Source: Sphingorhabdus lacus (GTDB taxonomy: Bacteria; Pseudomonadota; Alphaproteobacteria; Sphingomonadales; Sphingomonadaceae). From it: a DNA stretch of 64,000 nucleotides. The notes below the pieces were generated by a model. The model did not search any database and had not been told where the DNA came from. It saw nothing but the letters and a program-made list of their open reading frames with translations. The translations under genes were made by a program, and so were the position numbers. Below are positions 49,494 to 57,600 of this stretch, piece by piece; position 1 is the stretch's first letter; each line of letters starts with the position of its first letter. Location: NCBI RefSeq assembly GCF_009768975.1, contig NZ_CP035733.1:3020001-3084000 (forward strand). The letters are read 5' to 3'.

Positions 49494-50870
49494 ATGGCAT
49501 CTCGGGCCGATCAAATGGCTTCGAACCTCAATCTTTCGAAGTTCGGGCAAGCTACAGAATTGAAGAACCGCATCTGGTTTACCATCGGTGCGCTGATTAT
49601 CTTCCGGTTGCTGAGCTTCGTTCCCCTGCCTGGCGTAGACCCCGTTGCCCAAGCCGCTCTTTATGCAAATAATGCAGCCGGCGGCGTTCTTGATATTTTC
49701 AACACTTTTTCGGGCGGAAGCCTTGAGCGTATGAGCCTCATCGCGCTCGGCGTGATGCCCTATATTACCGCTTCGATTGTTGTGCAGCTCGCGGCTTCAC
49801 TGTCGCCGACGCTCGCCGCTATCAAGAAAGAAGGCGAAAGCGGTCGCAAAAAGCTGAACCAATATACGCGGTACGGGACGGTATTCCTGACGGCGTTGCA
49901 GGGTTATTTCCTTGCTGCTGGCCTCGAAAGCCTGGCCGCGGCAAATGGCATTAGTGCCGTTGTCGAACCAGGATTGATGTTCCGCGTGGTCGCAACCATC
50001 AGCTTGATTGGCGGCACCATGTTCCTGATGTGGCTGGGTGAGCAAATCACCTCGCGCGGCATCGGTAACGGTATTTCGCTGATTATCATGGCGGGCATTG
50101 TTGCGCAGCTTCCGCGGCTTGTCGCCAATCTGCTCGAAGGTGGCCGCACGGGTTCGATCAGTGGCTTTGTTATCGTCGGCTTCATCGCGATGTTTGTCGG
50201 ATTGACCCTGTTGATCTGCTTCATGGAACGGGGCCAGCGCCGCGTTCTGATCCAATATCCGAAGCGTGCGACCCAGCGCGGCATGATGCAGGCTGACCGC
50301 AGCCATCTGCCGCTGAAGATCAATACCGCTGGCGTTATCCCGCCAATCTTTGCATCGTCGCTGCTGCTGTTGCCGATCACGATCACGCAGCTGGGCGGCA
50401 ACAAGGTCGCCGGTGAAAGCGCAATGGGCGATTTTGTGATCACCCTGAACCAATATCTCGCACATGGTCAGCCGATCTATTTGTTGCTCTATGGCCTCGG
50501 CATCATCTTCTTCTGCTTCTTCTACACGGCCGTTGTGTTCAACCCGGAAGAAACGTCGGAAAATTTGAAAAAGGCGGGTGGCTTCATTCCCGGCATCCGT
50601 CCCGGCAAGAACACCGAGTCGTACCTGGACTATGTCCTGACACGTATCACCGTGCTTGGTGCGGCCTATCTGACGCTCGTATGTCTGTTGCCTGATTATG
50701 TGATGGCGCAAACGGGGCAGCAGCAGTTCTTCGCCATCGGCGGGACCAGCCTGCTCATTCTGGTCAATGTGACGATCGATACGATTTCACAAATCCAGAG
50801 CCATTTGCTCGCCCATCAATATGGCGACTTGCTCAAAAAGGCGAAACTTAAAGGTGGTCGCGCCCGTTAA
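49494..50870 (+). CDS. secY: preprotein translocase subunit SecY
   Basis: SecY forms the protein-conducting channel of the inner membrane. The 458 residues have ten hydrophobic helices, with VPLPGVDP, MPYITASIVVQL, KLNQYTRYGTVFLT and NPEETSENLKKAGGFIPGIR as family marks. An AAGGAA site precedes the ATG. It follows rplO after 172 bases. Confidence 0.97.
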   Translation: MASRADQMASNLNLSKFGQATELKNRIWFTIGALIIFRLLSFVPLPGVDPVAQAALYANNAAGGVLDIFNTFSGGSLERMSLIALGVMPYITASIVVQLAASLSPTLAAIKKEGESGRKKLNQYTRYGTVFLTALQGYFLAAGLESLAAANGISAVVEPGLMFRVVATISLIGGTMFLMWLGEQITSRGIGNGISLIIMAGIVAQLPRLVANLLEGGRTGSISGFVIVGFIAMFVGLTLLICFMERGQRRVLIQYPKRATQRGMMQADRSHLPLKINTAGVIPPIFASSLLLLPITITQLGGNKVAGESAMGDFVITLNQYLAHGQPIYLLLYGLGIIFFCFFYTAVVFNPEETSENLKKAGGFIPGIRPGKNTESYLDYVLTRITVLGAAYLTLVCLLPDYVMAQTGQQQFFAIGGTSLLILVNVTIDTISQIQSHLLAHQYGDLLKKAKLKGGRAR

Positions 50871-50906
50871 AAGGGGCCATCGGAACGATTGGGGGTTAGG
50901 CGTTTC

Positions 50907-51557
50907 ATGAATATCATCCTGTTGGGACCGCCAGGTGCGGGAAAAGGTACGCAAGCAAGTCACCTGGTTGATGATTTCGGCATGGCCCAGCTTTCGACGG
51001 GTGACATGCTGCGCGCCGCGCGCAAAGCTGGAACCCCTTTGGGTGACCGCGTTGCTGCTGTCATGGATTCTGGCGCGCTCGTCTCCGACGACATTGTAGA
51101 CGATCTGATTTGTGACAAGCTGGACTCGATGCCGCACGATCAGGGTGCTATTTTTGACGGCTATCCCCGCACCGCCGCACAGGCCCATTCGCTCGACAAG
51201 ATTTTGGCTGATCGCGGCCGCACCCTCGATTTTGTAATCGAACTGAACGTTGATGAAGATGCGCTGGTGGATCGTATCACCGGCCGTTTCACCTGCGCCT
51301 CGTGCGGTGAAGGATATCACGACCGCTACAAATTGCCCAAGGCGGACGGCGTCTGCGACAATTGCGGTTCGACCGAGTTCAAGCGGCGTCCCGATGACAA
51401 TGAAGAAACGGTGCGCACGCGCATGGCCGAATATCGCGCAAAAACAGCGCCGATCCTGCCGATTTACGACGCGCGTGGCCTTGTGCGGCGCATCGATGGC
51501 ATGGGATCCATTGATGACGTGACAAAAGAAATAGAAGCGATCATCGACCAAAAGTAA
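50907..51557 (+). CDS. adk: adenylate kinase with zinc-binding lid
   Basis: Adk balances AMP, ADP and ATP. The start at 50907 (MNIILLGPPGAGKGTQASHL) gives 216 residues with P-loop GPPGAGKGT. The lid has four cysteines (FTCASCGEGYH and VCDNCGSTEF), the zinc-type lid. An in-frame TTG at 50889 is an unlikely start. Confidence 0.96.
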   Translation: MNIILLGPPGAGKGTQASHLVDDFGMAQLSTGDMLRAARKAGTPLGDRVAAVMDSGALVSDDIVDDLICDKLDSMPHDQGAIFDGYPRTAAQAHSLDKILADRGRTLDFVIELNVDEDALVDRITGRFTCASCGEGYHDRYKLPKADGVCDNCGSTEFKRRPDDNEETVRTRMAEYRAKTAPILPIYDARGLVRRIDGMGSIDDVTKEIEAIIDQK

Positions 51558-51601
51558 TTTTTGGCATTGCCGTGCGTAACGAGGCGCGGCAAAGTTGCAC
51601 T

Positions 51602-52297
51602 ATGAGAACTGCCATCATATGTGCTGCAGGCTATCTGGCCTTCGCTTCGCCAGCCTTTGCAGAAGTCAAAGCGAGCTCCGACACTGGCTTTAATGTGGTG
51701 CACATCGCATCGGTCCAAGCCTCCCCAGACGATATCTGGAAGCGATTGATTGCGCCAAAGGATTGGTGGAACAAGTCGCATAGCTGGTCGGGGTCGACCG
51801 ACGGCTTCTACATCGATGCGCAGGCCAATGGCTGCTTTTGCGAACTGTTTCAGGAAAAGGGCGCGGATGGCAAGGTAAAGACCGTGGGCAGCGTCGAGCA
51901 TATGCGCGTCATCTTTGCCCAACCCGGGAAAGTGCTGCGGATGCAGGGCGGATTGGGGCCCCTGCAATCCGAAGCGGTGACAGGCACTTTGACCGTGGCT
52001 ATGGAACCTTCAAAAGACGGGCAGGCGACCAAGATCAGCTTCTCATATGTTGTGGGCGGCTACATGCGCTACAAGGTCAATGAAATTGCGCCCGCGGTGG
52101 ACACCGTATTGGGTGACCAGTTCCGCCGCTTGCTGAAACCCTTCACCCCTGCAACGGAAGAAGCACCTAGCGCCGATGGATTCTCGCTCGATGTCGAAAA
52201 TCTGGAAGACGCAAAGCCGTCTGAAGGGGATGAGAAAGCGCCGGATGTCAAAAGCGAAAGTGATGCCGGTGATGAGCAAGCGGCCACGCCAAACTAA
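51602..52297 (+). CDS. secreted SRPBCC/START-like protein
   Basis: The 231-residue protein has a signal peptide (MRTAIICAAGYLAFASPAFA) and a Bet v1-like domain: VQASPDDIWKRLIAPKDWWN, SWSGSTDGFYIDAQANGCFC, EHMRVIFAQPGKVLRMQGGL and ATKISFSYVVGGYM. The C terminus is acidic and disordered-looking. Such folds bind lipid-like ligands, but function is unknown. It lies 44 bases after adk and six before the RimB-like gene, so it may be co-transcribed. Confidence 0.78.
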   Translation: MRTAIICAAGYLAFASPAFAEVKASSDTGFNVVHIASVQASPDDIWKRLIAPKDWWNKSHSWSGSTDGFYIDAQANGCFCELFQEKGADGKVKTVGSVEHMRVIFAQPGKVLRMQGGLGPLQSEAVTGTLTVAMEPSKDGQATKISFSYVVGGYMRYKVNEIAPAVDTVLGDQFRRLLKPFTPATEEAPSADGFSLDVENLEDAKPSEGDEKAPDVKSESDAGDEQAATPN

Positions 52298-52303
52298 AGA
52301 AGT

Positions 52304-52759
52304 ATGACCAAGGGGCGCCAACTTCGAAAAAATGCGAAGGTCGAAATTGGCTGGTGCGAAATGGTCGATATACCGAGCCTAGGCCTTCGGAACGTGCATG
52401 CGAAAATGGATACGGGTGCGGCGACATCGTCCATCCATGCCACCCGCGTAAAGCCAATGGTCCGCGATGGGGAGCGCTGGGTCGAATTCTGGTTCCGCTT
52501 GAACGCCGGGGAGAAGCCCAAACGCTACGAAGCGCCGATGATCGACAAGCGATATGTGCGAAGCTCGAACGGGGCCAATGAGGAGCGATATGTAATATCG
52601 GCGACATTTTGTTTCGGTACATTATGCTGGAATGGCCAGCTCACCTTGGCAAATCGACGTTCAATGGCGTTTCCCTTGCTTATTGGGCGTCGGGCGTTAA
52701 GGCGCGGCTTTTTGGTAAATAGTGAACGGCGCTGGATGCTAGGCAAGCCAGCGCAATAA
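52304..52759 (+). CDS. RimB-like retropepsin-fold protein (PF05618-type)
   Basis: The 151 residues match the family annotated as ATP-dependent zinc protease: EIGWCEMVDIPSLGLRNVHA, the aspartic-protease-like AKMDTGAATSSIHA and the C-terminal PLLIGRRALRRGFLVN. In Pseudomonas, RimB-type proteins act with RimK. The gene lies 13 bases before rimK, which supports that link. Proteolytic activity is not shown by the sequence beyond the DTGA motif. Confidence 0.85.
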   Translation: MTKGRQLRKNAKVEIGWCEMVDIPSLGLRNVHAKMDTGAATSSIHATRVKPMVRDGERWVEFWFRLNAGEKPKRYEAPMIDKRYVRSSNGANEERYVISATFCFGTLCWNGQLTLANRRSMAFPLLIGRRALRRGFLVNSERRWMLGKPAQ

Positions 52760-52772
52760 GGAATAACCTTAC

Positions 52773-53678
52773 ATGAAAATCGCAATGTTGGCGCGAAACG
52801 CCGACCTATACTCCCACCAAAGGTTGGTGGAAGCAGCAGTGGCACGCGGGCATCAGATCGATGTCCTCAACACCCTTCGCGTGACCATGAACATTACATC
52901 ACACCGGCCTGAAGCCTATTATCAGGGCGAAAAACTCGGCAAATATGATGCCGTCATCCCGCGGATCGGTGCCTCGATCACATTCTACGGTCTTGCCGTC
53001 TTGCGGCAATTTGAGATGATGAACGTCTGGTCATTGAACGAAAGCGTCGCCATTGGACGGTCGCGCGACAAATTGCGGTCCTTGCAGATTCTGGCGAAGA
53101 AAGGTCTGGGCTTGCCCGTCACCGCCTTCGCGCATGATCCCAAGCAGACTGACGAAGTGATCAAGATGGTCGGCGGCGCCCCGGTGGTCATCAAGCTGCT
53201 CGAAGGCACTCAGGGAATCGGTGTGGTTCTGGGCGAGACCGAGAAATCAGCGCGCTCGGTGGTCGAAGCCTTTCGCAGCGCCAATGTGAACATATTGGTT
53301 CAGGAGTTCATCAAGGAGGCGAATGCCACCGACATACGCTGCTTCGTCATCGGCAATAAAGTTGTCGCCGCCATGCAACGAAAGGGTGCTGAAGGGGACT
53401 TCCGGTCTAACCTGCATCGCGGTGGATCGGCCGAAGCCATCAAGATTACACCCGAAGAACGGTCGACCGCTGTCCGCGCTGCCCGGGCAATGGGCCTGAA
53501 TGTAGCCGGCGTGGATATGCTGCGCTCCAATCACGGGCCCGTGATCATGGAAGTCAACAGCAGTCCCGGAATAGAGGGCATCGAAAAGGCTTGCGGCAAG
53601 GATATTGCGACCAAGATCATCCAGTTTATCGAGGAAAATGCGGTCAGCGGCAAAACCAAGACAAAAGGTAATGGATAG
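52773..53678 (+). CDS. rimK: RimK-type ATP-grasp ligase (S6-glutamate ligase)
   Basis: RimK adds glutamates to the C terminus of ribosomal protein S6. The 301 residues are a standard Rim[52 protein letters not shown] and the metal-binding [17 protein letters not shown]. Other RimK-like ligases use different substrates, so S6 is inferred. Its place inside the ribosomal block is suggestive. The gap to rpsM has its own promoter-like site. Confidence 0.91.
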   Translation: MKIAMLARNADLYSHQRLVEAAVARGHQIDVLNTLRVTMNITSHRPEAYYQGEKLGKYDAVIPRIGASITFYGLAVLRQFEMMNVWSLNESVAIGRSRDKLRSLQILAKKGLGLPVTAFAHDPKQTDEVIKMVGGAPVVIKLLEGTQGIGVVLGETEKSARSVVEAFRSANVNILVQEFIKEANATDIRCFVIGNKVVAAMQRKGAEGDFRSNLHRGGSAEAIKITPEERSTAVRAARAMGLNVAGVDMLRSNHGPVIMEVNSSPGIEGIEKACGKDIATKIIQFIEENAVSGKTKTKGNG

Positions 53679-53692
53679 GCCGCATCGTCGGC

Positions 53693-53721
53693 TTGACAGT
53701 TTAAGAGACTCGCGTTAGTGG
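53693..53721 (+). promoter_or_regulatory. candidate promoter for rpsM-rpsK-rpoA-rplQ
   Basis: A perfect TTGACA (53693-53698) is followed 17 bases later by TAGTGG (53716-53721), or 16 bases later by TTAGTG. The -10 is weak. It would give a leader of about 125 bases before rpsM. Confidence 0.45.
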
Positions 53722-53748
53722 CGATGACATTCCAAACATCTGGTAGAG

Positions 53749-53782
53749 CCAGCAGCGCTTTATTGCGCCCGCTGGATTTTTT
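53749..53782 (+). terminator. terminator-like attenuator in the rpsM leader
   Basis: CCAGC (53749-53753) pairs with GCTGG (53771-53775), and an inner GCGC/GCGC stem continues it past a mismatch. ATTTTTTA follows with six T (53777-53782). It lies about 70 bases before the rpsM start, as a transcription attenuator would. It could instead end a transcript arriving from rimK. Confidence 0.6.
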
Positions 53783-53853
53783 AGTTTAGGAATATCATCA
53801 GCGTAGAGATAGGGTTCGTCTTTCGGGGCACCTGTGGAGCAGGAGTAAGTAAA

Positions 53854-54222
53854 TTGGCTCGTATTGCCGGGGTTAACATTCCAACAAATAAGCGCGTGAT
53901 CATTGCGCTTACCTATATTCACGGTATCGGTCGCACAAAAGCGCTCGAGATCGCGGACAAACTGGGAATTGATCACAGCCGCCGTGTGCAGGATCTTTCG
54001 GACGCCGAAGTTCTGCAAATCCGCGAAACCATCGATGCGGGCTACACCGTAGAGGGCGACCTTCGCCGCACCACATCGATGAACATCAAGCGTCTTATGG
54101 ACCTCGCCTGCTACCGTGGCCTGCGCCACCGTAAGGGTCTTCCGGTCCGTGGCCAGCGCACGCACACCAATGCGCGCACCCGCAAGGGCAAGGCCAAGGC
54201 AATTGCTGGCAAGAAGAAGTAA
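53854..54222 (+). CDS. rpsM: 30S ribosomal protein S13 (TTG start)
   Basis: S13 bridges the subunits at the top of the 30S head. The 122 residues read [20 protein letters not shown] from the second position and include [20 protein letters not shown]. The first codon is TTG at 53854, with AGGAG eight bases upstream; no ATG or GTG fits the known N terminus. Confidence 0.96.
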   Translation: MARIAGVNIPTNKRVIIALTYIHGIGRTKALEIADKLGIDHSRRVQDLSDAEVLQIRETIDAGYTVEGDLRRTTSMNIKRLMDLACYRGLRHRKGLPVRGQRTHTNARTRKGKAKAIAGKKK

Positions 54223-54278
54223 GCACGGGTTCCGCCCGTCCACTTTTTCACGCATATTTCGAATAGGATACACATTTT

Positions 54279-54668
54279 ATGGCACGCGAACCACAGCGCA
54301 TTAAGAAGCGGGAACGCAAAAATATTTCGGCCGGTGTTGCCCATGTCAACGCCAGCTTCAACAACACGATGATCACGATCACCGATGCCCAGGGCAACGC
54401 GATCAGCTGGTCGTCCGCCGGCACCATGGGCTTCAAGGGCAGCCGCAAGTCGACCCCTTATGCCGCACAGGTTGCTGCAGAAGACGCCGGCAAGAAGGCC
54501 GCCGAACATGGCGTCCGCACGCTCGAAGTCGAAGTCAAGGGCCCGGGTTCGGGTCGTGAATCGGCTCTGCGCGCGCTGCAGGCGGTTGGCTTCACGATCA
54601 CCTCGATCCGTGATGTCACCTCGATCCCGCACAACGGCGTTCGTCCTTCGAAACGCCGTCGCGTCTGA
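54279..54668 (+). CDS. rpsK: 30S ribosomal protein S11
   Basis: S11 lies on the 30S platform near the E site. The 129 residues include [20 protein letters not shown] and [20 protein letters not shown], and end [11 protein letters not shown]. It follows rpsM after 56 bases. Confidence 0.98.
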   Translation: MAREPQRIKKRERKNISAGVAHVNASFNNTMITITDAQGNAISWSSAGTMGFKGSRKSTPYAAQVAAEDAGKKAAEHGVRTLEVEVKGPGSGRESALRALQAVGFTITSIRDVTSIPHNGVRPSKRRRV

Positions 54669-54734
54669 ATTCAGCTTGGGGAAGAGCTGCTCGCGCAGTT
54701 CGGCCCCAAACTCCACAGGGAAGGTCCTCGACAA

Positions 54735-54750
54735 GGGGGCAGTCCCTAAA
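54735..54750 (+). repeat. palindrome-like segment in the rpsK-rpoA spacer
   Basis: GGGGGCAGTCCCTAAA resembles the segment GGACAGTCCCCAAA after the phoX-like gene (near 33044). The 153-base spacer holds no gene. The two may be copies of one small dispersed element. Confidence 0.35.
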
Positions 54751-54821
54751 CAAGTTTCAATCGGCCTGACCGGACGGTGCACCAAGAACCGGTTCAGTCC
54801 CAACCTAGCTAGGGGAAATCC

Positions 54822-55883
54822 ATGTCCGTCAATATCAAGAACTGGCAGGAACTGAAAAAGCCCAACGCCCTCGAACTGAAGTCCGGCAGCGATGCGAAGC
54901 GTAAAGCTACCTTCGTCGCCGAACCTCTGGAACGTGGCTTTGGCCTGACACTGGGCAACGCGCTGCGTCGCGTATTGCTCTCGTCGCTGCAAGGTGCAGC
55001 GATCACGTCGATCAAGATCGAGAACGTATTGCACGAATTCTCGTCGCTTGCCGGCGTGCGTGAAGATGTCACCGACATCGTTCTCAACATCAAGCAGGTC
55101 GCCCTGAAGATGGAAGGCGAAGGCCCCAAGCGGCTTCAGCTTTCGGCCACTGGCCCCGGCGCGGTCACCGCAGGCGATATCGCTGTTTCCGGCGATATCC
55201 AGGTGATGAACCCGGATCTGGTTATCTGCCATCTCGACGACGGCGCGACGCTGAACATGGAAATCACGGCCGACACCGGCAAGGGCTATGTCCCTGCGGT
55301 CGCCAACCGTCCGGCCGACGCGCCGATCGGTCTGATCCCCGTCGACAGCCTCTATTCGCCCGTCCGTCAGGTCGCCTACAAGGTCGACAATGCGCGTATT
55401 GGTCAGGAACTTGACTATGACAAGCTGAACCTGACGATCGAAACCGACGGCACCGTGACCCCCGAAGACGCCGTGGCCTATGCCGCGCGCATCCTTCAGG
55501 ACCAGTTGCAGGTGTTCGTCCACTTCGAAGATTCGATGGCCGCAAGCTCGCCGATGATCGGCATGGCCGCACCATCGGCATCGTCGGAAGAATCGGACGC
55601 GAACCAGCTCAACCGCTACCTTCTCAAGAAGGTGGACGAACTGGAACTGTCGGTCCGCAGCGCAAACTGCCTCAAGAACGACAACATCATCTACATCGGC
55701 GACCTCGTTCAAAAGAGCGAAGCCGAAATGCTGCGCACTCCCAATTTCGGCCGCAAGTCGCTGAACGAAATCAAGGAAGTGCTGTCGTCCATGGGTCTGC
55801 GCCTCGGCATGGACATCCCCGGCTGGCCGCCCGAGAATATCGAGGAAATGGCCAAGAAGCTTGAGCAGGAACTGCTGGGCTAA
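54822..55883 (+). CDS. rpoA: RNA polymerase alpha subunit
   Basis: Alpha starts RNA polymerase assembly and contacts UP elements and activators. The 353 residues show the N-terminal domain ([20 protein letters not shown]) and the C-terminal domain ([34 protein letters not shown]). It is slightly longer than the E. coli protein. Confidence 0.98.
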   Translation: MSVNIKNWQELKKPNALELKSGSDAKRKATFVAEPLERGFGLTLGNALRRVLLSSLQGAAITSIKIENVLHEFSSLAGVREDVTDIVLNIKQVALKMEGEGPKRLQLSATGPGAVTAGDIAVSGDIQVMNPDLVICHLDDGATLNMEITADTGKGYVPAVANRPADAPIGLIPVDSLYSPVRQVAYKVDNARIGQELDYDKLNLTIETDGTVTPEDAVAYAARILQDQLQVFVHFEDSMAASSPMIGMAAPSASSEESDANQLNRYLLKKVDELELSVRSANCLKNDNIIYIGDLVQKSEAEMLRTPNFGRKSLNEIKEVLSSMGLRLGMDIPGWPPENIEEMAKKLEQELLG

Positions 55884-55891
55884 ACCAATTC

Positions 55892-55914
55892 CCCTCTCCC
55901 TGTGTGGGAGAGGG
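55892..55914. repeat. CCCTCTCCC palindrome between rpoA and rplQ
   Basis: CCCTCTCCC (55892-55900), loop TGTGT, GGGAGAGGG (55906-55914). The same CCTCTCCC-type palindrome occurs at 56731-56752, 56870-56891 and 61043-61061. Confidence 0.75.
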
Positions 55915-55994
55915 AACAGGGCAATGGGCTCCCCCTCAAGCGGGCCTGGATCGGGGTACCTGACACGGCCCCCCTACAAACGAAGGAAGTATTT

Positions 55995-56411
55995 ATGCGC
56001 CATAAAGTTGGCCACCGTAAGCTGCAACGCACCACCTCGCACCGTACCGCGATGCTCCGCAACATGGCGGCGTCGCTGATCAAGCATGAGCAGATCAAGA
56101 CCACCTTGCCCAAGGCAAAGGAACTGCGTCCTTATGTTGAAAAGCTGATCACGCTGGCGAAAAAGGGTGGCCTGTCCAACCGTCGTCTGGCGATGAGCCG
56201 TCTGATGGACGACACGCAGCTCAAGAAACTCTTCGACGAACTGGCCCCGCGCTATGCCGACCGTAACGGTGGCTACAGCCGCGTAATCAAAGCCGGCTTC
56301 CGCGGCTCCGACGCCGCCCCGATGGGCGTCATCGAACTGGTCGACCGCAATGTCGACGCCAAGGGCCAGGACAGCGGCCCCGTCGAAATGATGGACGACG
56401 ACGCCGAATAA
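55995..56411 (+). CDS. rplQ: 50S ribosomal protein L17
   Basis: L17 is the last gene of the alpha operon. The start at 55995 ([20 protein letters not shown]) gives 138 residues with AAGGAAG upstream; the frame is open to 55902 without L17 character. The acidic C-terminal tail (about 20 residues) is typical of this lineage by inference. Confidence 0.97.
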   Translation: MRHKVGHRKLQRTTSHRTAMLRNMAASLIKHEQIKTTLPKAKELRPYVEKLITLAKKGGLSNRRLAMSRLMDDTQLKKLFDELAPRYADRNGGYSRVIKAGFRGSDAAPMGVIELVDRNVDAKGQDSGPVEMMDDDAE

Positions 56412-56436
56412 ACCCGGCCTCAACGACAGAATTTAA

Positions 56437-56469
56437 GGGCGGCATCCGGTGAGGGTGCCGCCCTTTTTT
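56437..56469 (+). terminator. terminator after rplQ
   Basis: GGGCGGCA (56437-56444), an 11-base loop and TGCCGCCC (56456-56463), followed by TTTTTT. It closes the ribosomal block. Confidence 0.94.
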
Positions 56470-56502
56470 GTTGTGCCGGTCGGAGGGGTTTTTGGTTCGC
56501 AC

Positions 56503-56534
56503 GAAGACGCGAAGACGCGAAGGCGCGAAGGTGA
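56503..56534. repeat. 8-base tandem repeat GAAGACGC
   Basis: Four consecutive units: GAAGACGC, GAAGACGC, GAAGGCGC and GAAGGTGA. A small low-complexity repeat of the kind scattered in intergenic DNA. Confidence 0.8.
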
Positions 56535-56646
56535 AACAAGTTGTGCTCTGCACGCCTTCGGTTCCAGGGTGACGGGTGCATACATATGGCCCGAATATAC
56601 CATCTGGATGGAGTCAGGCATTTCCAGTCTCAGCGAACTTTGCGCT

Positions 56647-56690
56647 CTCTGCGTGAACGAAGAAGGGATGCGTACAAGGTTCACGCAGAG
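56647..56690. repeat. 12-bp inverted repeat
   Basis: CTCTGCGTGAAC (56647-56658) and GTTCACGCAGAG (56679-56690) are perfect reverse complements with a 20-base loop. No T-run follows. Confidence 0.85.
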
Positions 56691-56729
56691 TTCGCGGAGA
56701 ACGCGGAGAGGGTCGCAATGACCATGATC

Positions 56730-56831
56730 CCCTCTCCCCTTTAGGGGAGAGGATACGAAGCCTTGGCCGACAGGCCTAGGCGCAGTTGGTGAGGGGCGCC
56801 GACGGTGAGGGCAATGCGCGACCGCCCCCTC
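56730..56831 (+). repeat. left copy of a ~95-nt direct repeat
   Basis: It begins with palindrome CCTCTCCCC/GGGGAGAGG (56731-56752), then CGAAGCCTTGGCCGACAGGC, GCGCAGTTGGTGAGGGGC and GACGGTG, ending near GCGCGACC. The copy at 61042-61138 is in the same orientation and is nearly identical up to GACGGTG. The two copies enclose the accessory genes. Confidence 0.85.
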
Positions 56832-56926
56832 TCCACTCCGTCTAATGGCTAAAGCCGTAAGACTACGTACCTCTCCCCTAAAGGGGAGAGGGGGGTATGT
56901 CTGCAATTCGGATATCCAAATCGAAA

Positions 56927-56958
56927 GCGGACTGTCCGGACACGACAACCTTGCGGAC
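56927..56958 (+). repeat. 32-nt repeat, copy R1
   Basis: It starts GCGGACTGTCCGGACACGAC and ends TTGCGGAC. It contains the palindrome TGTCCGGACA. Identical to copy R2 over positions 2-23. It lies just past the 3' end of the gene at 56970-57551. Confidence 0.85.
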
Positions 56959-56969
56959 GACAAGTGTCA

Positions 56970-57551
56970 TTAGAGCGTGTCAGGCCGGTCAGTTGGTACC
57001 GTAGTTCGCTTTCGACTACCGCGTATAAAAAGGTATATGAATAAGTTCCATAAACCAAAAGCAATTGAAGCGTGGGGATAAATATAACCTTGCTTCAACA
57101 TTTCAAAAAGTATTACAAAATAATCATTAAAACCTAATCGTGCAATATCAAAAGATTGATGGGAAAATGCTGCTAAGAATAATATTAAACTTATCGGTGA
57201 AATAAATTCAAAATCATTTGTTTTAAAAATTTTTATACAAAAACATAAATTCAACGATAATAAAATTATTAAAAATATTCGCTCTATAATAAAAAATGTA
57301 TTTAATTGATTGTCATAAAAAAACGAATTTATCAAAAAAAATAGCGCAGCTCCGCAGAAAGCTGAATTTGCTAGAAATATCGTCGGTTGAAAATTAGTTC
57401 GTAAAATTGACATTCCTGCTTCCATTTCTTCGGATGCGCTTAATACTCTACGGTTTCTCAACCAGTTCCAAAAGCTCTTTTGATGGATCAGATGCGGCAC
57501 ATTTGGATGATCACGCTTGATTTTTATATCGTCCGGCGATGGCCCTTCCAC
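56970..57551 (-). CDS. AT-rich hypothetical membrane protein
   Basis: I do not recognise this protein. The 193 residues have a polar start and four likely membrane helices (about 57-79, 86-108, 116-132 and 161-177), rich in Phe, Ile and Leu. The DNA is extremely AT-rich: I count 9 G/C in 60 at both 57181-57240 and 57241-57300, while the first 45 codons are nearer the rest of the window. That points to recent transfer or a mosaic. The start is a GTG that touches the edge of repeat R2, so the true start is uncertain. Confidence 0.6.
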   Translation of the reverse strand: MEGPSPDDIKIKRDHPNVPHLIHQKSFWNWLRNRRVLSASEEMEAGMSILRTNFQPTIFLANSAFCGAALFFLINSFFYDNQLNTFFIIERIFLIILLSLNLCFCIKIFKTNDFEFISPISLILFLAAFSHQSFDIARLGFNDYFVILFEMLKQGYIYPHASIAFGLWNLFIYLFIRGSRKRTTVPTDRPDTL

Positions 57552-57566
57552 AACAAAGCCGCCAAA

Positions 57567-57598
57567 CCGGACTGTCCGGACACGACAACATCAGCGAC
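57567..57598 (+). repeat. 32-nt repeat, copy R2
   Basis: It starts CCGGACTGTCCGGACACGAC and ends ATCAGCGAC. It lies between the start of the AT-rich gene and the stop of the protease gene. The 16 bases before it resemble those before R4 (ACAAAGCCGCCAAA here, ACAAAGTTGCCAAA there). Confidence 0.85.
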
Positions 57599-57600
57599 AT

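Larger units (their letters stand above)
56470..56926. other. repeat-rich intergenic region without genes
   Basis: About 460 bases with no gene that I can support. It holds an 8-base tandem repeat (56503-56534), a 12-bp inverted repeat (56647-56690), the left copy of the long direct repeat (56730-56831) and another CCTCTCCCC palindrome (56870-56891). Confidence 0.75.

Noticed and set aside
54111..55712. A 533-residue open frame on the minus strand across rpsK and rpoA
   Set aside because: Same effect over highly expressed genes; it crosses several real genes and has no start context of its own.
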